Part shown: in pieces, positions 7,886 through 15,601 of the stretch | How the letters are laid out: the number at the start of each line of letters is the position of its first letter | How positions within the stretch are numbered: the stretch's first letter is position 1 | Assembly (NCBI GenBank): GCA_050259195.1 | Contig: JBLNAE010000312.1 | Span: 1 to 20,813 of the forward strand | Reading direction: 5' to 3' | Length of the DNA: 20,813 nucleotides | Origin: PSLL01 sp050259195 | Lineage (GTDB): Bacteria; Desulfobacterota_D; UBA1144; Nemesobacterales; CSP1-2 | Notes under the pieces: generated by a model | Database searches by the model: none | What the model saw: the letters and a program-made list of their open reading frames with translations, nothing else | What the model was told of the DNA's origin: nothing | Program-made: the position numbers and the translations under genes

Positions 7886-8599
7886 GTGAAGTTTGGAAAT
7901 TTTATAAGAGAGAAATCCCCTTTTCCCCAAAGCGAAATACTAAACGCCATGACAATTGGAGATCAAGGAGCAGTGCCTTCTGAGTTAAGAAATCAATTTT
8001 CCGAATCTGGAATCAACCACATTCTTTCAATCTCAGGACTCCCCGTAGCGGCGGTTGTGCTCGTTTTTTACATCACGATTAAATGGATTCTAAAACGCTC
8101 TGAACTCCTTCTTCTTAGGTTTCAGGTGCCAAGACTCACAGCCGCCATCGCGATCATTCCCGTTTTCATATACACGGCGCTTGCAGGATTCGCCACGCCT
8201 GTGGTGCGGGCGTTTATAATGGCTGCGGTTTACTTAGTCTCGATAGCTATAGGCAGAGGGGAAAATAAATTAAATACGCTTGCCGTTTCGGCTTTCATTA
8301 TTCTCCTCTGGCATCCGTGGGCGCTTTTTGAACTCTCATCTCAACTCTCCTTCGCTTCGGTTCTCGGAATCCTCACCATGAATAGGTTCTATCCCCTCAA
8401 GCTAAACACGTTTAAAGATAAACTCTCATCAAGCATAAAAACCACCATTGCCGCATCAGCCGCCACTCTGCCATTTATAATAACCTCTTTTGGAATCCTC
8501 TCTCGTATCTATCCCCGCAAACCTCATTCTTGTCCCCTTTTCCGAATTTTTGATAGTTCCTCTTGGGCTTCTTTCTTTTTTAGCCTTTCTGACTTCTAA
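7886..8599 (+). pseudogene. comEC: comEC fragment: Competence (membrane channel) domain
   Basis: This 237-codon open piece is the Competence domain, recognisable by NAMTIGDQGAVPSELRNQF, NHILSISGLPVAAVVLVFY, ALAGFATPVVRAFIMA and FELSSQLSFASVLGI, with several membrane helices. The usual 'HxLAISGLHV' motif has Pro in place of the second His. The true frame also continues upstream to the TAG at 7820-7822. The last 30 or so codons (after ITSFG) are out of frame: the genuine continuation SLVSIPANLILVPFSEFLIV is read in frame 3 from about 8493. Confidence 0.75.
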
Positions 8600-8698
8600 A
8601 ATAATTGCGATGCCCTTTCTTTACGCGGATGTTTTTCTTACTAAATTATTTCTCTGGGGAAACAGTCAGTTTTAAAAATTCCTCTCTCTTCTCTAACT

Positions 8699-9664
8699 GT
8701 GCCATCTCTGAGCAGCGTAAGCTGGGTGTTCTACGGGATTACGGTGGCGGCCCTTCTCTTTCGGAAGATATATTCCAGGCTCAGATTTTTTCTTCCTTTT
8801 CTCATTCCGGGATTTTTTCTCATCTCATCTCACGGTATATTGAGCAATCCAAAAAAGGGATTACTGGAAGCGGATTTCCTTGATGCCGGAAATAGGAATA
8901 TAATCTTCATACGCCTCTCCGAAAACAAAACCGTTCTCTTTGATGGAGGATTTTCATATCGCGATGGAGGCGGCTACATAGAAGAAAGGGTCGTTTCCCC
9001 GTTTCTTCTTAAATCAGGTGTTACAAAGATTAATTACCTGATCTCAACCTCCCTCGATAGAGATCATTTGGAAGGCGTCAAAAGCATAATACAGAAATTT
9101 AGAGTAGAGAGGCTCTGGACAAACGGAGAGAAACTCGACGGCGAGATTTGGGGGATAATTAAGGATAAAAATATTAGCTGGAAAAATATATTGGACGAAG
9201 TGGAAACTCTCGATGTGGAAGGGGTTCAAATCGAGTTTCTAAAACCGAGAGGAGAATTCACGGCTGGGGATTCATCAAAACCCTATCTGCTTATAGGAAA
9301 ATTAGCTTTCAAAAACGCGGGCTTTCTCTTTGGAGAGAGAATAGCAGAAGAGAGGGTGCAGGCTGAGCTTATCGAAGTCTATAAAGATAGAATCGGAAGC
9401 GGCGTGCTCTACATGCCCAGATTTTTTGAGGGACAGAAGAATGTTGCGGACTTTGTAGCGACGGTTTCCCCAAGGGTTATCGTAACAAATTCCGGCTTCC
9501 AGAATTCTAATAAACCACATCACCCGATGAGAATAAACGATTATGGCAAGAAAACGCCGGATGTTTTTCAAACCGACACGCAGGGCGCGATCACTGTTCT
9601 TACAGACGGAAAACGGATTCGAATCAGAACATTCTTAGATAAAGATAAGGAACTGGTATATTAA
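8699..9664 (+). pseudogene. comEC: comEC fragment: C-terminal helices plus degenerate metallo-beta-lactamase-like domain
   Basis: The piece keeps the last membrane helices (about 10-50) and a domain laid out like the ComEC nuclease-like C-terminus. The metal-binding signatures have changed. The usual 'LDVGQGD' reads LDAGNRN, and the usual 'THPDxDHxGG' reads TSLDRDHLEG, losing the leading His. The distal region NKPHHPMRIND...VFQTDTQGAITV matches the family's end. The annotated ATG at 8699 is arbitrary: the frame is open from 8645, and homology starts at about LKIPLSSLTVPSLS. If it were translated alone it would lack the channel. Confidence 0.75.
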
Positions 9665-9674
9665 ACCTCGGGAT

Positions 9675-10154
9675 ATGAAAAAGTATATCGTTCTTATAAT
9701 TGTAATCGCAATTTTGGTGTATTTCTTTCTCCCTTCAAGAGATGATAGTCGAGAAATAGAAGCCGTGATTCACGATGTTATGGAGGCCGGAAAGAAAAAG
9801 GATTTAGATGGCGTGATGGGACATTTCTCAATAGAATATAGAGACGACTACGGCACAACATACCCTGTGGTAAAAAACGTTGTAAAGAACCTCTTCGGCA
9901 GGTTTGACAGCTTTGACGGTAAGTACTCTGATTTAAAGGTATCAATGAACGAAACCGAAGAGGGGAAGAAACGGGCGGTCGCGAATTTTGATACGTATAT
10001 CTCAGGGATAAGTTCCGGTACTGCTTTTGCAATTTTAGGAAGCGAGGATTCTCCCAAAAACCTTACAGTTACTTTAAAGAAATCCAAATTAACCGGCTGG
10101 AAGGTAATAAAAGTCGAAGGTGTGGAGCAAAAAGATAGGTTTTATGATAAGTAA
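9675..10154 (+). CDS. Membrane-anchored or exported NTF2-like hypothetical protein
   Basis: The 159-residue protein has an N-terminal hydrophobic helix (about 3-20, YIVLIIVIAILVYFFL) after MKK, without an obvious cleavage site, so it is probably anchored with its body in the periplasm. The remainder (about 28-150) has the helix-helix-then-strands pattern of NTF2/SnoaL-like folds: IEAVIHDVMEAGKKKDLDGV, a HFS(I)EYRDDYG turn, and several strands ending TGWKVIKVEGVE. No catalytic residues can be assigned. It starts 10 bases after the comEC relic and ends 19 bases before the stop of the convergent gene. The fold assignment is tentative and the function is unknown. Confidence 0.7.
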   Translation: MKKYIVLIIVIAILVYFFLPSRDDSREIEAVIHDVMEAGKKKDLDGVMGHFSIEYRDDYGTTYPVVKNVVKNLFGRFDSFDGKYSDLKVSMNETEEGKKRAVANFDTYISGISSGTAFAILGSEDSPKNLTVTLKKSKLTGWKVIKVEGVEQKDRFYDK

Positions 10155-10160
10155 TTCTAC

Positions 10161-10188
10161 AACCTGATTGCCCCTACTTTATCAGGTT
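10161..10188. terminator. Hairpin between convergent genes
   Basis: AACCTGAT (10161-10168) and ATCAGGTT (10181-10188) form a perfect 8-bp stem with a 12-base loop, between the stop of the plus-strand gene (10154) and the reconstructed stop of the minus-strand gene (10174-10176). No U tract follows, so it could be a bidirectional barrier or a chance palindrome. Confidence 0.35.
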
Positions 10189-11081
10189 AACAGGGCCCTT
10201 AACATCCAGGATGGCTTTATCGCCCTGGCCTACGCCCTCAGCCTTACATTCGGCGTTCATAACCGTTACGCAGTCGGTATTAAAAACGTGAGGAAAGGCT
10301 GCTCCCTTGCTGTGGTCAATACTAACCCTTACCAGATTGTCTTCATCAAACCTTGCGATTACAGAGAGTCCGCCGTCTTCCCGAAAATATATAAGGTTAC
10401 CCTGAAAAGGCTTACGAGCTTGGTCTCTTTGCCATCGTGGCGCAGATATAAGTATCCTCCTTTTATGTTTATGCCGGGCCTTGTGGTCGCATCAGTAAAA
10501 CTCAGTGTAAGGAGCGTTTCAGGGTCGGCAAAACCGTTGCATATGAGAAATACGTAGTCGGGAAACGACCAGCCCCAGTGATGCGCTATTGCCCCTCTTG
10601 CCCCGTTCAGATGATAGCTCTTCGCCCCAATATTTACGTCTCCGTCGAACTTAACAAGAGGAAAATCCTCATGTAGAAGAGAGAGGGCTTTGGTTAGGTC
10701 CGTAAATCCGTAGAGGTTTTTTAAGAGCGCGATATTGTGAATCCAATCCGGTGTCGTAGAGCAAAAGAGGCAGTTCTCTATTGAAAACGATAACTGAAAA
10801 GAAACGTGTGACTCGCCTTGGAAACTTCCCTCAATCCTGTTGTTATCAAGATCCATTTTGATCCAATCTCCGCCCGATTTGCCGGAAAAGGGCAGTTCGT
10901 CTGGATTGGGGAAGGGAAGCAGTTGACAGAAATCACGCTTTACATCCCTTGTGGCGGCAAAACCCCTGAAGACAACTCTGTTATAGTGCCTGATAACGTC
11001 AATTACTAAAGAGAGGTCATCGTTGTAGATATATGTAAAATTGCACTCAATTTCCTTTTTTTTAAATTCAATCTTGTGCAT
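10174..11081 (-). CDS. Lipocalin/tocopherol-cyclase-like protein, frameshifted near the C-terminus
   Basis: From the ATG at 11081 (preceded by GAGGAG at nine bases), one frame is open for 240 codons to a TAA at 10359-10361. In the neighbouring frame, coding continues as REDGGLSVIARFDEDNLVRV and runs to a TAG at 10174-10176, giving about 302 residues in all. The switch lies at about 10381-10390, where one missing T in a T4 run (A4 on the plus strand) explains it: YIF-GKTADSL-stop instead of YIFREDGGLSV. The centre, HLNGARGAIAHHWGWSFPDY, resembles the lipocalin-fold core of tocopherol-cyclase/AttH-like proteins ('NWG..FP..W'), which bind hydrophobic ligands. That assignment is tentative and no activity is claimed. 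It has no signal peptide. The gene stands alone, 115 bp beyond the ABC ATPase on the same strand. Confidence 0.7.
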
Positions 11082-11196
11082 GTTGCAATTCTCCTCTTTG
11101 GCTCAATGATAGACTCGTCAAGGGCTGATTTGCTCCTTCGCTCGCGATCACATAAAATCATCGGATATTCTTATAATCCCCTCTATAAGACTACTT

Positions 11197-11946
11197 CTAA
11201 TCGTCTTCGAGTCTGCCGTGAATAAAATCGCTTAGAGCCTCAATCGTCGTATTCTTGGCCTCTTCTACAGTTCCTACGAATATGATTTTCCCCTTGTAGA
11301 GAAATGCGATTCTATCTGAAATCTCAAATGCGCTCGTGACATCGTGTGTGATGATGACTCCAGTCACTCCAAACTTTTGCTGCATTTCTCTTATTAGGTG
11401 ATTAATTCTGCTTATGTTTGGTGGATCAAGTCCTGTTGTAGGCTCATCGTAGAGCAAAATCTTTGGTTCCATAGCCATTGCTCTTGCAAGACCGACGCGC
11501 TTTTTCATGCCGCCGCTCAGATCCGAAGGTAGTTTATCCTCTATTCCCGGGAGCCCCACAAGCTCAAGGTTTCTTGAAACTATCTCTTTTACTTCACTTT
11601 CGGTGTGTTTTGAATGCTCTCTGAGCGGATAGGCTATGTTCTCATACACGGTGAGCGAGTCAAAAAGAGCCGCTCCCTGAAAAAGCATCCCCATTTTTTT
11701 TCTTACATGCACGAGTTTATTCTCATCCATCGGAACGATGTCTTCACCTTCTATGATAACCTGTCCGCTATCGGGTTTTAGAAGACCCGTAATCTCTTTA
11801 AGAAGAACGCTTTTGCCTGAGCCGCTGCCGCCGAGTACAGTTATGTTTTCATCTCTTCTGATTGAGAGCGTAACGCCCGTGTGGACTTCTTTTGAGTTGA
11901 ACGACTTATAAACGTCTTTAAGTTCTATAATAAAATCTTCTTTCAT
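11197..11946 (-). CDS. MlaF-like ABC transporter ATP-binding protein
   Basis: This 249-residue ABC ATPase is of the type that drives phospholipid transport across the envelope (MlaF/Ttg2A group). It has Walker A GGSGSGKS (39-46), the Q-loop in MGMLFQGAALFDSLTVYENI (Q90; the 'ALFDSLTV.ENIAYPL' wording is characteristic of this group), the ABC signature LSGGMKKR (143-150), Walker B ILLYDEPTTGLDP (163-175) and the switch His in IITHDV. The partners normally needed, an MlaE-type permease and an MCE-domain MlaD protein, are not next to it. Upstream is the divergent sodA-like gene and downstream the lipocalin-like gene. The ATG has an AGAGGG ribosome site. It is probably a peripheral inner-membrane protein working with subunits encoded elsewhere. 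Confidence 0.88.
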   Translation of the reverse strand: MKEDFIIELKDVYKSFNSKEVHTGVTLSIRRDENITVLGGSGSGKSVLLKEITGLLKPDSGQVIIEGEDIVPMDENKLVHVRKKMGMLFQGAALFDSLTVYENIAYPLREHSKHTESEVKEIVSRNLELVGLPGIEDKLPSDLSGGMKKRVGLARAMAMEPKILLYDEPTTGLDPPNISRINHLIREMQQKFGVTGVIITHDVTSAFEISDRIAFLYKGKIIFVGTVEEAKNTTIEALSDFIHGRLEDD

Positions 11947-11980
11947 AATCCCGACCCTCTTTCTCGGCCTATTAGGTGTT

Positions 11981-12074
11981 TGCCATACTGAGCGAGGCGA
12001 AACATCTCATAAAAGTGAAAGAGTAAAAAACCTTTCACTATGCTCAGAGTGATAGTACTTCACTTAGAATGACA
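11981..12074. repeat. Degenerate palindromic repeat (GTCATTCTGAG class)
   Basis: The outer arms are TGCCATACTGAGCGAGGC (11981-11998) and ACTTCACTTAGAATGACA (12057-12074), reverse complements with about six substitutions. An inner hairpin AGTGAAAG (12014-12021) / CTTTCACT (12032-12039) is exact, and TATGCTCAGAGTGA (12039-12052) adds a further half-element. It resembles the common intergenic 'GTCATTCTGAGCGAAGCGAAGAATCT' palindromes. It lies in the leader of the MlaF-like gene as read from the promoter at 12109-12138. Confidence 0.5.
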
Positions 12075-12108
12075 TACGTTAATCAGAGGGATTCAATATA
12101 AGACTTAG

Positions 12109-12138
12109 ATAATAAAACCAAAACGGCTCCTTTGTCAA
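12109..12138 (-). promoter_or_regulatory. Promoter candidate for the MlaF-like gene
   Basis: On the minus strand a perfect TTGACA (12138 to 12133) is separated by 18 bases from TATTAT (12114 to 12109, five of six). It reads toward the ABC ATPase start at 11946 and would leave a leader of about 155 bases containing the palindromic repeat. Confidence 0.5.
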
Positions 12139-12169
12139 AATAATATATCGCGGTTTGAAGCAATTCTCT

Positions 12170-12198
12170 TTGACACTCCCTAATTAGAAGGCTATAAT
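12170..12198 (+). promoter_or_regulatory. Perfect-consensus sigma70 promoter for superoxide dismutase
   Basis: TTGACA (12170-12175), a 17-base spacer and TATAAT (12193-12198) match the housekeeping consensus exactly. Transcription should start near 12205, giving an AT-rich leader of about 85 bases before the ATG at 12291, which has an ideal AGGAGGT site at 12279-12285. Strong constitutive expression is inferred. Together with the divergent promoter and the repeat, this accounts for the 344-bp gap 11947-12290. Confidence 0.75.
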
Positions 12199-12290
12199 TT
12201 TAATAAAATCCCTTACTTACAATCTCTTAACGGTTATGTTTGGTTTTCATTCTTTATATTAAAAAATAAAATCTCGATAGGAGGTTCATT

Positions 12291-12902
12291 ATGGCACACG
12301 AACTACCGAAATTACCCTATGGTTACGATGCGCTTGAGCCGCACATTGACGCCCGCACAATGGAGATTCATTATACGAAGCATCACCAGACCTACATAAA
12401 CAACCTCAATGCTGCTTTAGAAAAACATCCCGATCTCCAGGGCAAGAGCGTTGAGGATCTGTTAAAAAATCTAAACGCCATCCCCGAAGACATACGCACC
12501 GCCGTTCGCAACAACGGCGGAGGCCATCTTAACCACACCATGTTTTGGCCCATGATGAGTCCAAACGGCGGGGGTGAGCCCAAGGGCGAGCTTGCAGGTG
12601 TAATTAATTCTGCTTTTGGCAGTTTTGCCAACTTCAAGGATCAATTCTCCAAAGCCGCTGCAGGTCGGTTCGGAAGCGGTTGGGCCTGGCTTTGCGTGGA
12701 CAAAGGCGGCAAGCTGACCATAACTTCAACTCCTAATCAGGATAACTCCATCTCCGACGGCTTAAAATCCGTTCTCGGTCTCGATGTTTGGGAACACGCC
12801 TACTATCTCAAATATCAAAACCGCCGTGCGGATTACATTACAGCCTGGTGGAACGTGGTTAACTGGGATCAGATAGCTAAAAATTACGCGAGCGCGAAAT
12901 GA
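12291..12902 (+). CDS. Superoxide dismutase, Mn/Fe family
   Basis: The enzyme dismutates superoxide to oxygen and hydrogen peroxide. The 203 residues match the usual length. The four metal ligands are visible: H27 (IHYTKHH), H82 (GGGHLNHTMFW), D165 and H169 (LGLDVWEHAYY). GGHLNH, GSGWAWL, TPNQDN with Gln150, and YQNRRADYI favour the manganese type (SodA) over iron, though metal use cannot be settled from sequence and some family members use either. There is no signal peptide, so it is cytoplasmic. It has a consensus promoter and ribosome site and appears to be a single-gene unit, with a hairpin 58 bases after its stop. Its presence shows the organism meets oxygen. Confidence 0.95.
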   Translation: MAHELPKLPYGYDALEPHIDARTMEIHYTKHHQTYINNLNAALEKHPDLQGKSVEDLLKNLNAIPEDIRTAVRNNGGGHLNHTMFWPMMSPNGGGEPKGELAGVINSAFGSFANFKDQFSKAAAGRFGSGWAWLCVDKGGKLTITSTPNQDNSISDGLKSVLGLDVWEHAYYLKYQNRRADYITAWWNVVNWDQIAKNYASAK

Positions 12903-12959
12903 GGTTCTCGCGGCCTCGAAATAATTATCGCTAAATTCAAAAGTGATTTTTATTACAAG

Positions 12960-12987
12960 TGTAGGGGCATGTTGCAAGGTGCCCCTA
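12960..12987. repeat. Palindromic repeat, family A, copy 2; possible bidirectional terminator
   Basis: TAGGGGCA (12962-12969) and TGCCCCTA (12980-12987) form an exact 8-bp stem with a 10-base loop containing TTGCAA. The left flank TGTAGGGG is shared with the repeat at 4521-4549. It sits between the convergent superoxide dismutase gene and the end of the minus-strand signalling operon, where it could limit read-through both ways. Apart from this element nothing is recognised in 12903-13002. Confidence 0.6.
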
Positions 12988-13002
12988 ATCTTATTGTTTG
13001 GT

Positions 13003-13188
13003 CTATTGCCGAGTATTGCCCATCGTGCCCTCTGGAAATATGGGCGTGAATTCTTCCGACATGGTGGTAACTACTGTCTGTTCTGTGGATGTGCGCTTTA
13101 ATGTTAAAATGGAAATCGTATTGTCTGTGGTGTGGTCAGAGTTGTCATTGAACTGTATGACATAGGTATCTTGAGTGGGTTCTAGCAT
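13003..13188 (-). CDS. Possible 61-residue protein translationally coupled to kaiB
   Basis: The ATG lies inside the end of the KaiB-family gene (TTATGCTAG: start and stop overlap over seven bases), a layout typical of coupled translation. It is followed by 61 open codons rich in Thr, Glu, Asp and Asn, ending at a TAG only 15 bases before the hairpin at 12960-12987. The product would be a soluble, acidic, Thr-rich protein with no membrane helix. I recognise no family. There is no clear Shine-Dalgarno of its own (only GGAA in kaiB). It could be chance, as 61 codons is short. Confidence 0.35.
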   Translation of the reverse strand: MLEPTQDTYVIQFNDNSDHTTDNTISILTLKRTSTEQTVVTTMSEEFTPIFPEGTMGNTRQ

Positions 13189-13442
13189 AACAATAATTCC
13201 AGTGCGTTTTCATCACCATCGAAAACCCCGATGACCTTTCTTATCGGCGGCGGAAAAACCCTTATCAATGTCGGTGTAAGGATAATCTCATCATACTCGC
13301 CCAGTTCCGGATTCTTAAGGACATCTATAATATTGAGACAATATTTACCTTCAAACCTATCTTCTAAAAACGCCTTGACATTCTTGATGATATTTATCGA
13401 GTTCGGTGTTTGTCCTGCAATATAAAGTCTAAATTCGTACAT
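13182..13442 (-). CDS. KaiB-family thioredoxin-like clock/signalling protein
   Basis: This 86-residue protein shows the KaiB pattern throughout: YEFRLYIAGQTPNS at the N-terminus, YCLNIIDVLKNPEL in the middle, and TPTLIRVFPPPIRKVIG toward the C-terminus. In cyanobacteria KaiB switches fold and binds the ATPase KaiC; the same domain senses KaiC at the N-terminus of the kinase SasA. This copy is shorter than cyanobacterial KaiB (about 100 residues), nearer the length of KaiB-like and SasA domains. It follows the CheY-like receiver gene by 13 bases, has a GGAGG ribosome site, and lies fourth behind two histidine kinases. No KaiC or KaiA is present, so a role as an adaptor for the adjacent kinases and receivers is inferred, not shown. 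Confidence 0.88.
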   Translation of the reverse strand: MYEFRLYIAGQTPNSINIIKNVKAFLEDRFEGKYCLNIIDVLKNPELGEYDEIILTPTLIRVFPPPIRKVIGVFDGDENALELLLC

Positions 13443-13455
13443 AGCCCCTCCATTG

Positions 13456-13839
13456 TTAAAGTGATTGTGGCCCTTTCAAAATACCCCTTGTAATCAAGAC
13501 AATTCGCTCACTACTAAGAGGTTTTTTAACAATCTCAAAGCCTATTCCCTCTTCTGCAGCCTCTTTGAGCTGATCAAAAAACTCTTTGTGAAAAGCTGTC
13601 ACAATGTAGATGGGCACGCTTTTGTCTATCTTCCTAAGTTCTCTGAGTGTCTCAACACCATTCATCCCAGGCATCTTGAGGTCAAGAAAGATTAAATCAT
13701 ATTTATTGGTCTGTATCTTCTTGAGTCCTTTCTCACCTGATTCTGCTGTCTCCACCTGATAATCTGTATCCTCAAGTGCTAGGATAAATGACTTTCTTAC
13801 CGCATCTTCATCATCAATCACTAAAATACGCCTACTCAT
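13456..13839 (-). CDS. Single-domain CheY-like response regulator
   Basis: The 127 residues form one receiver domain and nothing else. The acidic pocket is D9/D10/E11 (LVIDDED), the phosphoacceptor is D53 (IFLDLKMPGMNG), the switch Thr is T81 (IYIVTAF) and the conserved Lys is near 105 (IVKKPLS). It relays phosphate from a kinase, most likely the REC-PAS-kinase encoded immediately upstream, whose last eight bases overlap its start. A strong GGGAGGGAAG ribosome site lies inside that kinase gene. It has no DNA-binding or enzymatic output domain, so it must act through a protein partner or as an intermediate in a phosphorelay. Confidence 0.92.
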   Translation of the reverse strand: MSRRILVIDDEDAVRKSFILALEDTDYQVETAESGEKGLKKIQTNKYDLIFLDLKMPGMNGVETLRELRKIDKSVPIYIVTAFHKEFFDQLKEAAEEGIGFEIVKKPLSSERIVLITRGILKGPQSL

Positions 13840-15550
13840 TTTCTTCCCTCCCTTCTTTTCTTCTGTCTACCGATATTGACCATAAAACCTTTTCCTTTCT
13901 TCTGTCTATTGGCAATAAAATCCTAAATTTTGTCCCTGCCCCAGGCTTGCTCTCACAACCGATCTCTCCTCCATGTTCCTTGATGATGCTGCGGCATACA
14001 GAAAGGCCAAGCCCTGTTCCCTCCCCAACTGGTTTCGTTGTGAAAAATGGATCGAAAATCTTTTCAATATTCTCTGGAGAAATCCCACAACCAGTGTCGG
14101 CAACTGTCACTTGGACAAACTCTCCATCACGTTGTATGTCAATATGAATCTCCTTTCTCTCTCTATCCTTTAGAGCGTCCAGGGCATTAATTATCAGATT
14201 TAAGAATACCTGTTGAATATTGTTCACTTTCATCCAGACAGCGGGAGTCTCCTCAGCAGTATGCTGAATTATCAAAACACCTTGTTTCTCAATGCGATAA
14301 GATAGTAGCTTAAATACTCGATCAAAAATCACAGCACAAATCTCTTCCTGACGCGTCTCCGGTCCCTCTTTTTCCATACGTGAAAATGTTAATAGATTCT
14401 TTACAATGTCAATACAGTGATTCGTTTCATGCTCGGCATCCTGGAGGACACCGTATCTTTTGTCTTCCCTGGAGGTGTGTTTGAGACAATACTGAATAAA
14501 ATTAAGTATACCCATCATTGGATTATTGAGTTCATGAGATACACCGGCAACCATCGTCCCCACCGCGCTCATTTTCTCCGCCTGAACCAGCATCTGGGTT
14601 GTCTCTCTAAGATGGGCGTGGGCCTTTTCGATCTCCTCCTTCTGCCTGACCAATAGTGCTTCTGCCCGCTTGCGTTCGGTGTTCTCTTGCATCAAGAGCG
14701 CATTGGCTTTTGAAAGTTCGGCAGTTCGGCTCTCAACCCGTCTTTCTAACTCATCATAAGCCTCTCGCAGCACTTCTTCTGCTCGCTTCCTCTCGGTGAT
14801 GTCAGAGACTACTCCGACGATAGCGACTTCATTTCCATTTTCATTTTTGATAACTGATATGGAAAGGGAAATCGGAAATTCACTTCCATCCTTTCGCTTA
14901 TGGTAAAACTCACTTTTCTGGTCGTGTTTAGTAGTTTGGGAAAAGATATTTTTTACCTCTTCGTTTATAGATGCTCCTTTCCAAAGGACATGACTATCTC
15001 TCCCAATAATATCTTCTTCCTCATATCCATAAGTTTTGCAGAATGCTTTGTTAACAAAGACGATCCTATCATCCATATCGGTAATATAGACACTATCATT
15101 AATGCTCATAACGGCATGTGATAGCATTCTGAATTGTTTCTCTGATCTCTTGCGCTTAATCGCACTTTCTACAGTTATCGGTAGAACTTTCAGGTAATTG
15201 CGTTCCAGGTCTTTTATCAGATAATCATAAGCGCCTGCCTTCATGGCCTTAACGGCGATTCCTTCATCCCCCCTTCCGGTGACGACAATAATTGGAATAT
15301 CTTTTACTAAATCGAAAATATCGAATGCTGTGCCATCTCCAAGAGAGTAATCCATAATCGCAATGTCAAACCTTTGAGGATCTAAAATTTCCCTAGCTTC
15401 TGAAACAGAACCAGCTATATCATAATCGTATGAAAGGCTTTCATCTTTAACAAGACGCTTAAAAGCCATCTGGTCAATCTTGTCATCTTCAACTAATAAA
15501 ATTCTTATGTTTCCCTTATATTTTTGCTTTGCCGTTTGTCCTCTGTCCAT
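13832..15550 (-). CDS. REC-PAS-histidine kinase
   Basis: This soluble 572-residue kinase has no membrane helix. The N-terminal receiver occupies about 15-130 (DD pocket in LLVEDDKID, phosphoacceptor D67 in IAIMDYSLGDG, late Lys in YLIKDLE). A PAS domain follows (about 140-258: SHAVMSINDSVYITDMDDRI to VVSDITERKRAE), then a long coiled coil (about 260-330). Next are the dimerisation/phosphoacceptor helix with H339 (GVSHELNNPMMGILNF) and a GHKL ATPase with the N box (FLNLIINALDAL), G1 (DTGCGI), F box (IFDPFFTTKP) and G2 (GEGTGLGLSV). The receiver at the front suggests it is the second tier of a phosphorelay, taking its signal from the upstream kinase through the Rcp1-like regulator or directly. 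The PAS ligand is unknown. The ATG follows a modest AGAGAG ribosome site, 51 bases after the preceding gene. Confidence 0.93.
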   Translation of the reverse strand: MDRGQTAKQKYKGNIRILLVEDDKIDQMAFKRLVKDESLSYDYDIAGSVSEAREILDPQRFDIAIMDYSLGDGTAFDIFDLVKDIPIIVVTGRGDEGIAVKAMKAGAYDYLIKDLERNYLKVLPITVESAIKRKRSEKQFRMLSHAVMSINDSVYITDMDDRIVFVNKAFCKTYGYEEEDIIGRDSHVLWKGASINEEVKNIFSQTTKHDQKSEFYHKRKDGSEFPISLSISVIKNENGNEVAIVGVVSDITERKRAEEVLREAYDELERRVESRTAELSKANALLMQENTERKRAEALLVRQKEEIEKAHAHLRETTQMLVQAEKMSAVGTMVAGVSHELNNPMMGILNFIQYCLKHTSREDKRYGVLQDAEHETNHCIDIVKNLLTFSRMEKEGPETRQEEICAVIFDRVFKLLSYRIEKQGVLIIQHTAEETPAVWMKVNNIQQVFLNLIINALDALKDRERKEIHIDIQRDGEFVQVTVADTGCGISPENIEKIFDPFFTTKPVGEGTGLGLSVCRSIIKEHGGEIGCESKPGAGTKFRILLPIDRRKEKVLWSISVDRRKEGREENE

Positions 15551-15601
15551 TGTAGGCTCTCTCTTATTTATAATGAACTATAGACCATCAAGAAATAACG
15601 A

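Larger units (their letters stand above)
7285..9664 (+). pseudogene. comEC: comEC/rec2 DNA-uptake channel, disrupted by three frameshifts and one stop
   Basis: ComEC forms the inner-membrane channel for DNA uptake in natural transformation. The full span (about 793 codons) has the normal order: N-terminal membrane/OB-type region, Competence domain, and metallo-beta-lactamase-like domain. No single frame is open. Frame 1 (from ATG 7285) passes to frame 2 near 7636-7655, probably one extra G in the GGGG run. A TAG interrupts frame 2 at 7820-7822. Frame 2 passes to frame 3 near 8487-8500. Frame 3 passes back to frame 2 in the TTTTAAAAA at about 8668-8680. Catalytic motifs have also decayed (see the fragment entries). 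A functional protein is very unlikely unless several of these are sequencing errors. It starts 16 bases after ispF, in the same direction. Confidence 0.85.

Noticed and set aside
10168..10557. 129-codon plus-strand frame opposite the lipocalin-like gene
   Set aside because: The minus strand carries convincing protein in two joined frames over the same bases; the plus-strand translation shows no family features and no ribosome site.
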